From positions 1-64,000 of the forward strand of contig NZ_JBMNUS010000009.1 in the NCBI RefSeq assembly GCF_050946405.1: DNA of 64,000 nt, in the 5' to 3' direction. Shown here in pieces: positions 17,661-25,415 of the stretch (the stretch's first letter is position 1; the number at the start of each line of letters is the position of its first letter). The notes beneath the pieces are model-generated. The model worked only from the letters and a program-made list of their open reading frames with translations, had not been told where the DNA came from and did not search any database. The position numbers were made by a program, and so were the translations under genes. Source of the DNA: Pseudochelatococcus sp050946405. GTDB lineage: Bacteria > Pseudomonadota > Alphaproteobacteria > Rhizobiales > Beijerinckiaceae.

Positions 17661-17915
17661 ATCGGGTATGGCGGTGTCGGCGGGGCGCGCGCCGTCGAGC
17701 ATCTGCGAACGATCGGCATCGAATTGCAGATGGTCTCTACGCGTGCGGCAGTCCACATTGGCGGGGGCAACTTCGTCGCCGTCATGCCGCAAGGTGGCAA
17801 CAGGCCGATCGAGGATATCGAGGCAAACCTTCTGCCAGCCGCCAGATCGGCGCTTGACGAACTCGTCTGGTGGGCGAATGCGACCATGGCCGCCAAGATT
17901 TCATCGCTGTCGTAA
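17661..17915 (+). pseudogene. C-terminal stub of an NADPH-dependent FMN reductase
   Basis: The frame ending at TAA 17915 reads YGGVGGARAVEHLRTIGIEL, then TRAAVHIGGGNF and LLPAARSALDELVWWA. This is the C-terminal half of the NAD(P)H-dependent FMN reductase family, flavodoxin fold. The flavin-binding N-terminal half is gone, replaced by the end of the VOC gene. A strong terminator follows. Confidence 0.65.
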
Positions 17916-17955
17916 CAAACAAATCCCGACCGGGCGGCAGCCTGAGGGGCGGGCT

Positions 17956-17984
17956 GCTGGCAGATAATAATCTGCCAGCTTTTT
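17956..17984 (+). terminator. Rho-independent terminator
   Basis: A perfect ten-base stem GCTGGCAGAT/ATCTGCCAGC with loop AATA is followed by five T residues. It ends the plus-strand VOC/FMN-reductase remnant unit and lies downstream of the convergent YciI gene. Confidence 0.85.
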
Positions 17985-18084
17985 GTTAGCTCTTATTGGG
18001 CGCCTATTTGCTGAGCGCGGAGATTGCGCGCTATTACGGGTGCGCCGCACCAGCCGCATAACAGCAGGAGTTTCAACGGCTGGT

Positions 18085-18459
18085 TCAGTCGAGAGCAAAG
18101 CTTCGGTCGGAAAAATCGACCGAGAGGATCAGCCGACCTTCGTTGACGGTCCATCGTTTGAGCTCGAAGGTGACGCCGCCGCTCGTCACCAGCGGATCGT
18201 CGGCAGCCATTGCCTCGGCGTCTTCATGGCTGGCTGCCCGGAAGACGGTCATGCCGCCAGCCGGCTCGCCCTCGCGTCCCGACAGAGGGCCGGACGCAAA
18301 GATCCTGCCCTCCTTCTCCAGCGCGATGATCCAGCGGTGATGATCGTGCATGGCGGGCGCGATGCGCGCCGCATCGACCGTGGTGCGAAACATGACGAAG
18401 AACGTCTTGTGCAACATCATTGAAACGAGACGCGCATCCTCATCGATGGCGTGGCTCAT
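18085..18459 (-). CDS. YciI-family protein
   Basis: A 124-residue protein with the YCII fold: FFVMFRTT, MHDHHRWIIALEKEGRIFAS, and GGMTVFRAASHEDAEAMAAD followed by DPLVTSGG. Its conserved His and Asp fit the family's ferredoxin-like putative active site. It lies 48 bases downstream of the epimerase on the same strand, so the two probably form one TetR-controlled operon. Function unknown. Confidence 0.8.
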   Translation of the reverse strand: MSHAIDEDARLVSMMLHKTFFVMFRTTVDAARIAPAMHDHHRWIIALEKEGRIFASGPLSGREGEPAGGMTVFRAASHEDAEAMAADDPLVTSGGVTFELKRWTVNEGRLILSVDFSDRSFALD

Positions 18460-18507
18460 GCGTTGGGTTCCTTCTCTTCCTGCATCGTCTGTTCGGGGGC
18501 GGCGGGA

Positions 18508-19383
18508 TCAGCCGATCTTCTCCAGATCATCGAGAAGGCCCGGACCAGTCGGATGCCAACCCGTCTTTCGTACCGTCGCCTTCGATGAAGCCGGCATGTC
18601 CTGGCCGGCGAAGAGAGCGAAAGGCCCGAAATGGCTTTCGGCTTCCTCCGCGTTGAGCGATCTCGTCGGAAGACCGAGCGCCGTGCCGATCGTCGTGGCT
18701 ATGGCATGCAGTTCGATCCCGTCTTCGGCAACGGCGTGATATTTTGCACCGGTTTCAGGAGCCTCCAACACCAGTCTGAAGAGTCGGGCCACGTCCGAGA
18801 CATGGGCCGCCGGCCATCGATTGCCGCCGTCACCAACATAGGCGGAGACGCCGGTTGCTCGTGCGATCTGGATCAGGCTGGTCACGAGGCCCTGCCTGCT
18901 GGTGTCATGGACTTGCGACAGGCGGACGACCGATGCCGCGACGCCCTGAGAGGCGAGACGCAGAGCGGTCTGTTCCGATGCGCGCGGAAACCTGTAGTCC
19001 GCCGGAATGCCATCATCTTCCGTCACGATCCGTCCGGGTGCCAGGCCAGCCAACCCGTTCGGGACGAGAAAAGGCTTCCCGGTGTCGACGAGAGCTGCGC
19101 CAACGGCCTCGATGGCGCCCCGATCGAGTTCGCACGCTTCCTGGAAATTCGCGTAGTCGGGATTGAATGCCAGATGGATCACGCCGTCGGCTCTCGCCGC
19201 GCCCGCGCTCAGACTGTCATGATCTGAGAGCGAGCCGCGTTGAATCTCGGCGCCCGCCGCCCGAAGCGCACGCTCTGCTTCCTCGGACCGCGCCAGCCCC
19301 AGCACCTGATGGCCCGCGGACAGGAGTTCGGAGACAACCGCGGAGCCAATGAATCCGTTTGCGCCGGTGATGAAAACCCGCAT
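18508..19383 (-). CDS. NAD(P)-dependent epimerase/dehydratase-like SDR
   Basis: A 291-residue extended SDR with Rossmann motif GANGFIG (residues 7-13). The classical Tyr-x3-Lys is not evident (DYRFPRASEQTAL), as in several atypical members of the family. Downstream it has VVRLSQVHD and WPAAHVSDVARLFRLVLE. Paired dyads in its promoter match those of the TetR gene at 16228, so it is probably induced by that regulator's ligand. Confidence 0.85.
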   Translation of the reverse strand: MRVFITGANGFIGSAVVSELLSAGHQVLGLARSEEAERALRAAGAEIQRGSLSDHDSLSAGAARADGVIHLAFNPDYANFQEACELDRGAIEAVGAALVDTGKPFLVPNGLAGLAPGRIVTEDDGIPADYRFPRASEQTALRLASQGVAASVVRLSQVHDTSRQGLVTSLIQIARATGVSAYVGDGGNRWPAAHVSDVARLFRLVLEAPETGAKYHAVAEDGIELHAIATTIGTALGLPTRSLNAEEAESHFGPFALFAGQDMPASSKATVRKTGWHPTGPGLLDDLEKIG

Positions 19384-19394
19384 GATCGATCCTC

Positions 19395-19442
19395 ATTGTC
19401 AGTTTCTGACAATGAATACCGCAATTGTCAGGCTCTGACAAT
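19395..19442. promoter_or_regulatory. Paired TetR operators before the epimerase operon
   Basis: Two near-identical dyads, ATTGTCAGTTTCTGACAAT (19395-19413) and ATTGTCAGGCTCTGACAAT (19424-19442), have centres 29 bases apart, immediately upstream of the epimerase start codon. Both are perfect eight-base dyads with three-base centres. They match the motif near the TetR gene 2.6 kb away. Confidence 0.8.
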
Positions 19443-19531
19443 ACCTCCACGATGCCGACATGGTTCATGAAGTCCCAAATGCGCGTGAGCGTTTTGCCAA
19501 GGCGGCTACGATCTAAGACGTCGCGTAGCGT

Positions 19532-20224
19532 TCATTCGCCCTTTGCCGAAGGCCGCTGGATGCCTTGTTTTTCCAGAAACCGTAAAGTCTCGCGGAATGC
19601 GAGATCGGAACATTGCTGGTCGAAATCAGCGCGTCGGTCGGAGTTGAAACCGTGGCCCGCCGGGTAGGTCAGCACCTCCACGGCCGAATGCTGCTCCAGC
19701 GCGTCCCTGGTCGGCCGCATCGGGATCTCCCTGTCGTCGCGTCCGAGATGGACGAGTGTCGGGCAAAGCGGTGCCTCGGAGGCAAGCGTCGGGAGCTTGC
19801 CGCCATAGTAGCAGACGGCAGCCGAAAGCCCGTCCAGGCGGCCGGCACTCGCCCAGGCGATCGAACCGCCGTAGCAGTATCCGAGCATGAACACGGGGCC
19901 GGCATGACGCAGTTCCTCGACACAGGAAGCAGCGTCGGCGATACCCAGCTCGAAGGGATGCGCGCGTACCAACGAAATCGCCTTCTCCAGACCGGCCGCG
20001 TCGTAGGAAAGGCGCAGGCTTGGCGCCACGCGGTCGAATATCGCCGGCGCGAGAACCTCATAGCCGCTGGCTGCGAATTTCTCGCACTGCTCCTGTATGT
20101 GATCCGTCAGCCCGAAGATTTCCTGTAACAGGACCAGCCCACCGCGTCGGGCCGTCGTCGGTTGCGCGCGATACGCTTCGACCGTCGCTCCGTCGGACAT
20201 GACGATGGTTGTGAATTGACCCAT
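19532..20224 (-). CDS. Dienelactone hydrolase family protein
   Basis: A 230-residue alpha/beta hydrolase with the dienelactone hydrolase nucleophile Cys117 in LGYCYGGS, Asp in HLGRDD and His in AGHGFN. The start at 20224 (MGQFTTIVMSDGATVEAY) is typical of the family; the frame continues upstream only into an SDR fragment. Members open lactone rings in aromatic catabolism or act on other esters. Substrate unknown. Confidence 0.85.
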   Translation of the reverse strand: MGQFTTIVMSDGATVEAYRAQPTTARRGGLVLLQEIFGLTDHIQEQCEKFAASGYEVLAPAIFDRVAPSLRLSYDAAGLEKAISLVRAHPFELGIADAASCVEELRHAGPVFMLGYCYGGSIAWASAGRLDGLSAAVCYYGGKLPTLASEAPLCPTLVHLGRDDREIPMRPTRDALEQHSAVEVLTYPAGHGFNSDRRADFDQQCSDLAFRETLRFLEKQGIQRPSAKGE

Positions 20225-20269
20225 GGAGGCCTCCCAAATGCGGCGCGGCCTTAAAGCGCCCGCCTTGCT

Positions 20270-20368
20270 GATTGTCGGCAGAGTTACCAGTGCCGGGCGA
20301 GCGGGCGAGCCGTTTCCAGCCCGATCCCCCCTGTTGCCTCCGGTGATGACTGCAACTTTTCTCGTCAT
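20270..20368 (-). pseudogene. N-terminal stub of an SDR gene
   Basis: The minus strand starts MTRKVAVITGGNRG, a standard SDR cofactor-binding start. After a run of six G residues the similarity continues in another frame (IGLETARPLAR), and then all similarity ends. The frameshift in the G-run and the later deletion show a dead gene whose tail joins the dienelactone hydrolase leader. Confidence 0.6.
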
Positions 20369-20441
20369 GATCTGGCCTCCGATTGCGTTCGGAAGAGATC
20401 GCACGACAATAATGATAAGACAAATCGATGCGCTTGATTGG

Positions 20442-21413
20442 CTAGATCGACATCTCTAATCTGCGCGGCTTTGGAAAGGGGAGGTGGCTGTCGTTTCGCT
20501 TTGCGCACGCCGCGATGATCTGATCGCGGAGCCATGTAGAGGCGGGTTCCGAACTCGACCGCTTTGCCCAGATCAGGGAGACGGGCGGCAGGTTCAGTTT
20601 GACAGGGGCCTGTTGTGTCCTCAGGTTGAAGAAGGACGCATACCGGCGCGCGATGGGCAGGGGAAGCGTGACGACGAGCGGGCTGCTGACAGCGGCAGCA
20701 AGGGCGGTGAGATATTCCGGAACACCGAGAACGATATTGAGCCGATGGCCGGCATCCGTGAGCATGCTGCCGATGCAGCCCTGTATGTCGTCCTGCTGAG
20801 AAACGAAAACGTGGCGCGCCGACAGGTAAGCGGCGAGATCGATCCCGTCCGGGGCCTCGATCAGATCGGGACTGTAGCAGCAAGCGAGTTGCTGTTCGAA
20901 AAGCTGGACATGCTCGTAGCGCGCCGTTGCGGGAGGATAGCAGCCGACGGCCACATCGAGTTCTCCGTTGTCCAGTTCACCGCCGACCTCCGCGCTCCCG
21001 ACGCGGCGGGCCATGAAGCGAATCCCTGGCGCTCCGTCCTGCACGCGCTCGGAGAGTTCCGGTAGAATGAGGAGTTCCTCGCAGGAGAAGCCCATCTGGA
21101 AGATGCGGTCGGAAGTCGATGGATCGAACGTGTCCTGGGCGAGGATGAGAGCCTGGGCACCGGCAAGAATCTGCGCCACGCCGTCGGCGAGAGCCTCGGC
21201 CTTCGCGGTGGGCTGCATATAGTTACCGACCCGGATAAAAAGCTCATCGTCAAGCAGAACACGCAGAGACGACAGATGATGACTGAGTGCCGGTTGCTGG
21301 ACTTTGAGGCGCCCGGCAGCCTTGGTCACGCTGCGATCCTTCATGAGGGCATCGAATGCGATCAGAAGATTGAGGTCGAAAGACCGCAAGTTAAAATGAT
21401 TGATGTTTTTCAT
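20442..21413 (-). CDS. LysR-family regulator, NodD/LinR-like
   Basis: A 323-residue LysR protein. It starts with FNLRSFDLNLLIAFDALMKD, the typical opening of the NodD/NahR branch that often controls aromatic or lactone catabolism. The helix-turn-helix is SVTKAAGRLKVQQPALSHHL. The start (ATG-ATG at 21416/21413) lies inside the 3' end of the TetR gene, so the two genes overlap by about 23 bases and are probably cotranscribed. Confidence 0.85.
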   Translation of the reverse strand: MKNINHFNLRSFDLNLLIAFDALMKDRSVTKAAGRLKVQQPALSHHLSSLRVLLDDELFIRVGNYMQPTAKAEALADGVAQILAGAQALILAQDTFDPSTSDRIFQMGFSCEELLILPELSERVQDGAPGIRFMARRVGSAEVGGELDNGELDVAVGCYPPATARYEHVQLFEQQLACCYSPDLIEAPDGIDLAAYLSARHVFVSQQDDIQGCIGSMLTDAGHRLNIVLGVPEYLTALAAAVSSPLVVTLPLPIARRYASFFNLRTQQAPVKLNLPPVSLIWAKRSSSEPASTWLRDQIIAACAKRNDSHLPFPKPRRLEMSI

Positions 21414-22014
21414 CATCTCTACCGTCTGCATCGGTCGCGGATTCATATCTCACCCCCGCCTCGAAAGCCCGGGCAAGTGTGGTAACGGATGCGCGCAGCA
21501 TGTCTTCGACGGGCGCTTCGCCAGATATCAACTGTGCCACCAATGCCGGATGAACGTAAGTGGTCATTGCATCGCGTACCACGCCGGCGGCTCTGGCGAT
21601 GTCGTCGACCTTCCATTCACCCCTTTCAACCGCCTGCGCGATAAGCTTTTCCACGAGAGTTGTGATGCGCCGGGCGTAGTCGGCGATCATGTCCGGCCGC
21701 TCGACCAGGATGCGACGATGCAAATCGTGGATTTCCCGATCCCCGACAAAGCGTTCATGCTTCCGGCGATGGAGGTCGAGAAATAGTTGCAGCAAGCGTT
21801 CGGCCGCCGGGCCACTCGCTTCGACATAGGTCGCCGCCGTCGCCGCCTCGTCGGACATCACTTCCTGAACAATCGCGTCCATGAGGGCGCTCTTGGACTT
21901 GTAGAAGCGATAGAGCATGGCGTGGTCGACCCCCATGGCCCGCGCAATATCGACCATGTTCGTTTTCGCCTCGCCAAATCGTCGGATCTGGGCCTTGGCG
22001 GTGTCAAGGGCCAA
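21391..22014 (-). CDS. TetR-family regulator, start uncertain
   Basis: It has a TetR helix-turn-helix (RRFGEAKTNMVDIARAMG then DHAMLYRFYKSKSALMDAI) and a helical effector domain (HRRILVERPDMIADYARRIT). The N-terminal helix seems shortened. The first plausible in-frame start is a TTG at 22014, or a GTG at 22113 inside the alcohol-dehydrogenase stub that lies antisense. The 5' end may have been reshaped by the rearrangement that left that stub. It overlaps the LysR gene downstream. Confidence 0.7.
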   Translation of the reverse strand: MALDTAKAQIRRFGEAKTNMVDIARAMGVDHAMLYRFYKSKSALMDAIVQEVMSDEAATAATYVEASGPAAERLLQLFLDLHRRKHERFVGDREIHDLHRRILVERPDMIADYARRITTLVEKLIAQAVERGEWKVDDIARAAGVVRDAMTTYVHPALVAQLISGEAPVEDMLRASVTTLARAFEAGVRYESATDADGRDDEKHQSF

Positions 22015-22103
22015 GGCGGCGGATATGGATGATCGCGGAATTGAAACCCATCTATTGGCAAGCGACAAGTCACAGGTAACATAAGGCACGCTCGGCCCCG
22101 CCG

Positions 22104-22274
22104 TTCCTGACACAGCCCAGCGGCTCGCAACTCGTCAAGATAGCGGAGCTGATCGACGCCGGCAAGGTCAGGATCATCGTCGCTGAGACATTCCCGATCG
22201 AGGATGTCCGCCGGGCGCACGATCGGCTGGAGCAGGGGCGTATTTGCGGCAAGCTCGTGCTGACGCTCGATTGA
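22104..22274 (+). pseudogene. C-terminal stub of a zinc-type/quinone oxidoreductase
   Basis: The frame ending at TGA 22272 reads LVKIAELIDAGKVRIIVAE, then FPIEDVRRAHDRLEQG and GKLVLTLD. This is the terminal part of the MDR (alcohol dehydrogenase/quinone reductase) family. No start and no cofactor domain are present. Confidence 0.65.
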
Positions 22275-22317
22275 TGAAACCCACGCTGATCGGAGGATCA
22301 AACATGCAGACAATCAA

Positions 22318-22407
22318 TACTTCCCGCTCGGCGGTTTCTCGCCGCTGCAATCCTCGACATTGTCCGATGTCGCGCAGCGCTTCGGTGCCACGCCCGTGCA
22401 GGTCGCG
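22318..22407 (+). pseudogene. Aldo/keto reductase stub
   Basis: A plus-strand frame reads YFPLGGFSPLQSSTLSDVAQ, then RFGATPVQVA. This matches the segment just before the cofactor-binding loop of many aldo/keto reductases. Similarity stops on both sides within about 90 bases. It lies in the leader region of the metallo-beta-lactamase gene. Confidence 0.45.
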
Positions 22408-22531
22408 GAGGCCATCCCGCTGTATCGGCAGCGCGCCGATTACAAAAATCAATTGACTGGATAAGACCCATCGATTTGCAAAATAATATTCCGGCAGTAT
22501 TCTAAATGCCTTTGATGGATAGGACAAAGGC

Positions 22532-23470
22532 ATGCTCTTCCGAATAGGTAGTATCACAGTAACAAAGATCCCTGAACTGTCATTGGAGGCGGTAAGTCCT
22601 TCGGGTTTGCTGCCCAATGCAGATGAACACGAGGTGCGTCAGGCCGTACTGGCCTTGGACACGGTCGCGGTCGACAGCGGGGACGGGACGCTCCGGCAGA
22701 GCATCCATAGCTGGCTCATCCAAACGAGCGATCGCGTGATCTTGCTCGATACGGCGACGGGTAACGACAAGGATCGGCCCACAATGCCGATCTTGCACCA
22801 TCTCCGGGAGCCATTTATCGAACGATTGCGCGGGGTCGGCATCTCTGCTGACCAAATCACAGATGTTCTGATCACCCATATTCATGCAGACCACGTGGGA
22901 TGGAACACATACCTGCGCGAAGGGAAATGGCTTCCGACCTTTCCGAATGCGAAATACTATTTCTCTGGCCTGGAGGCGGACTATAGCGCCGCACTGGCCG
23001 TTGGGGACAAGGCAAAGGTGGATCGCCTGCTCGCCGATGCCGGGCTCGGGATACCTCATCACCCTCCCGCGCCTGGCGTGTACGATGACAGTATCGCCCC
23101 GGTCATCAAGGCGGGGCTCGCCAAGCGGATCACGGTTGATGGCCCCGAGCCAATTCCGGGCTTTCGCTATATCGGGACACCTGGTCACAGCATAGACCAT
23201 GCGTCGATCTTCCTGGAGCACGACGGCAAAAAGGCTCTTTTTTGGGGTGATGTACTTCATCACCCTGTGCAGCTCGCCAATCTGAACTGGAACTCCGTCT
23301 TCTGTGAGTTCCCCGGTTCCGCCCAAGTCGCGCGTCGCAAGGCTCTCGACATCGCAGCCGACACCGGCGCGCTCGTCTTCACAACCCATTTTCCGGGCAC
23401 CTCGGCGGGCCGCGTCAAACGCGATGGACTGAACTATCGGTGGTTGCCTGAAAACGGAGATCCTCAATGA
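22532..23470 (+). CDS. Metallo-beta-lactamase-fold hydrolase
   Basis: A 312-residue MBL-fold protein with the zinc motif HIHADH (residues 116-121) and later His and Asp ligands in GTPGHSIDH and FWGDVLHH, ending with TTHFPGTSAG. No signal peptide. The overall pattern resembles the AHL-lactonase/YtnP-like branch, so lactone hydrolysis is possible but unproven. It overlaps the next gene by four bases, giving a two-gene operon. Confidence 0.85.
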   Translation: MLFRIGSITVTKIPELSLEAVSPSGLLPNADEHEVRQAVLALDTVAVDSGDGTLRQSIHSWLIQTSDRVILLDTATGNDKDRPTMPILHHLREPFIERLRGVGISADQITDVLITHIHADHVGWNTYLREGKWLPTFPNAKYYFSGLEADYSAALAVGDKAKVDRLLADAGLGIPHHPPAPGVYDDSIAPVIKAGLAKRITVDGPEPIPGFRYIGTPGHSIDHASIFLEHDGKKALFWGDVLHHPVQLANLNWNSVFCEFPGSAQVARRKALDIAADTGALVFTTHFPGTSAGRVKRDGLNYRWLPENGDPQ

Positions 23471-24435
23471 GCAAACAACCTCACACCCTCCCGCCTGACG
23501 GTGTCGAGTTGCACGATATCATGATTGCCAGCCACGACCCCGGGATCGAACTTTTCCTTCGGAACAAGCGTATCCCGACAAAGGATCCCCAGCCGGCCAT
23601 TCTGCTGGTCCACGGCGCGACATATCCTTCCGTGAGCCTGTTCGACGTGGATGTTGGCGGGGCATCCGTCATGGACGCGCTCGCCCTTCAAGGTCTCGAC
23701 GTGTGGGCTCTGGATGTGCGGGGTTATGGCGGCTCGACACGTCTTCCTGAAATGGCCCAAGAGCCATCCGGCGCAAAGCCGCTCGTTCCGGCAGTCGAAG
23801 CCGTCGGCGACGTGGCGGCCGCGGTCGAGCGCATCAAAGCCATCCGCGAGATCGAGCGGATTGCGCTGCTCGGAATGTCCTGGGGCGGCTCCTTGGCCGG
23901 TCTGTACGCCAGCCGTCATCAGGAGAGCCTGAGCCGACTGATCCTGGTCGCGCCGCTCTGGTTGTCGGCGCACCCGCTGCGTTTCGATACCGGCGCGCCA
24001 ATCATGACGCATCGCATGGTGGATGTGAGCGCATACCGGGCGGCGTGGCTCGCGCCCGTACCTGAGACGAAGCGTCAGACGTTGCTTCCTGACGGATGGT
24101 TCGAGCGTTGGCGGGAAATCACCGATGAAACCGACAGTGAAGCACCGAAGGGCAAGATCCGCGCGCCAAGCGGCGCGGTGGCCGATGTCCGGAGCCATTG
24201 GACGGCGGGGCGACCGTTATACGATCCGGGCCTGATCACCACGCCCGTTCTGATGATCCGTGGTGAATGGGATGTCGACGTCACCCGTGAGATGGCGGCC
24301 GACTTATTCGACAGTCTCGTTCAGGCGGAGCAGAAGATTTCGCTCGAAATCGGCAGCGCGACCCACATGTTGCTCATGGAGCCTGTTCGGGAGGCCGCCT
24401 TGCAGGCCATCGTTGCCTTCACCAAAGGGGAATGA
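23467..24435 (+). CDS. Alpha/beta hydrolase
   Basis: A 322-residue serine hydrolase: oxyanion motif LLVHGA, nucleophile Ser138 in GMSWGG, Asp in RGEWDVD and His in SATHMLL. No signal peptide. ATGA overlap with the metallo-hydrolase gene means coupled translation, so the two enzymes probably act in one pathway, plausibly on an ester or lactone. A long hairpin follows. Confidence 0.88.
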   Translation: MSKQPHTLPPDGVELHDIMIASHDPGIELFLRNKRIPTKDPQPAILLVHGATYPSVSLFDVDVGGASVMDALALQGLDVWALDVRGYGGSTRLPEMAQEPSGAKPLVPAVEAVGDVAAAVERIKAIREIERIALLGMSWGGSLAGLYASRHQESLSRLILVAPLWLSAHPLRFDTGAPIMTHRMVDVSAYRAAWLAPVPETKRQTLLPDGWFERWREITDETDSEAPKGKIRAPSGAVADVRSHWTAGRPLYDPGLITTPVLMIRGEWDVDVTREMAADLFDSLVQAEQKISLEIGSATHMLLMEPVREAALQAIVAFTKGE

Positions 24436-24486
24436 GGCCAGTAGCATCGGAGGCGTGGACGCCGCGGCGGCCGGGAAACTGGCGAA

Positions 24487-24531
24487 GATAGAGCGGCCGA
24501 TCCTCGGACGGAGGCGGGCCGCCGCTCTATC
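24487..24531 (+). terminator. Hairpin after the two-hydrolase operon
   Basis: A perfect eleven-base stem GATAGAGCGGC/GCCGCTCTATC with a 23-base G+C-rich interior lies 52 bases after the hydrolase stop. There is no clear T-run (CATTTGTT follows), so it may be a weak terminator for this operon and the convergent TetR gene. Confidence 0.5.
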
Positions 24532-24630
24532 CATTTGTTGACGCATCGCGTTTTTCCGAAAAGTGCACACGCTTTCTGGATTGATGTCGGCGCCGGACAG
24601 CGCCGGTTCGCTTGCGCTGATCGGGCACTA

Positions 24631-25227
24631 TCAACGCGGTTTTTCAGTCGTTGCCGTCTCCAGGATGGTTTCGATGATGGACAGGGTGTGATCCGCGATG
24701 TTTTCGACGCTGCCGTTCTGCGCCGTGATCTGCGCGCCCTCCAGGACAAAGGTGATGTGCGCAGCCGCGACGGCGGGGCCGGGAATGCCGGCCCGCTCAC
24801 AGAGCTTTGCCAGGTGTTCGGCCTGCTTTGCCTTGTGCGCCATGATGCGTTTTATCAGCGGGTTCGTGCTGTCGCCGATTTCCGCGATGGTGTTGACGAA
24901 AGGACAACCGCGATCGGATATCGCCGGAAGGTTGGCGGCGATGTTCTCGGCGAAGCCTCGCAGCTGCGCGACAGGGTCGTCTGGAAAGCTGTACTCGAGA
25001 TCGTCAAGCATGCTGCGGTATCGCACGATCGTGTCGACAATCCATGCCTCGACGAGCGCATCCTTGGAGCCGAACTGCCGGTAGACGCCCGCCTTGTTGG
25101 TTTCCGCCGCCTCCGCGATGGCGTCGACGGTGACATGTCCTATGCCCATCTCTTCGAACATCGCATAGGCGGCTATCTCGATCCGCTGCTTGAGGGAGGG
25201 CCTCCTGCGTTTGGGGACAGCGGGCAC
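24631..25227 (-). CDS. TetR-family regulator
   Basis: A 198-residue TetR protein with helix-turn-helix GHVTVDAIAEAAETNKAGVY and a C-terminal TetR_C domain (DRGCPFVNTIAEIGD, AHKAKQAEHLAKLC). It is divergent from the amidase-signature gene at 25416, with about 190 bases between them, so the amidase is its likeliest target. Confidence 0.88.
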   Translation of the reverse strand: MPAVPKRRRPSLKQRIEIAAYAMFEEMGIGHVTVDAIAEAAETNKAGVYRQFGSKDALVEAWIVDTIVRYRSMLDDLEYSFPDDPVAQLRGFAENIAANLPAISDRGCPFVNTIAEIGDSTNPLIKRIMAHKAKQAEHLAKLCERAGIPGPAVAAAHITFVLEGAQITAQNGSVENIADHTLSIIETILETATTEKPR

Positions 25228-25415
25228 GGAAGGCTCCTTGACAAAGATGGCCTAAGGCATCAATGATACTAAACAGTACCAAAAACTTTGCCCGCGATGC
25301 TACCATGGTTGCGATGCAGGGGCAACGCGGGCTCGCCACGGCGCAAAAAGGCCCGGCTCGCGCCGCGGGTGGGTGCCGAAACCAGAAACATATAAAAAAC
25401 AAGGGGAAGTTTGGC

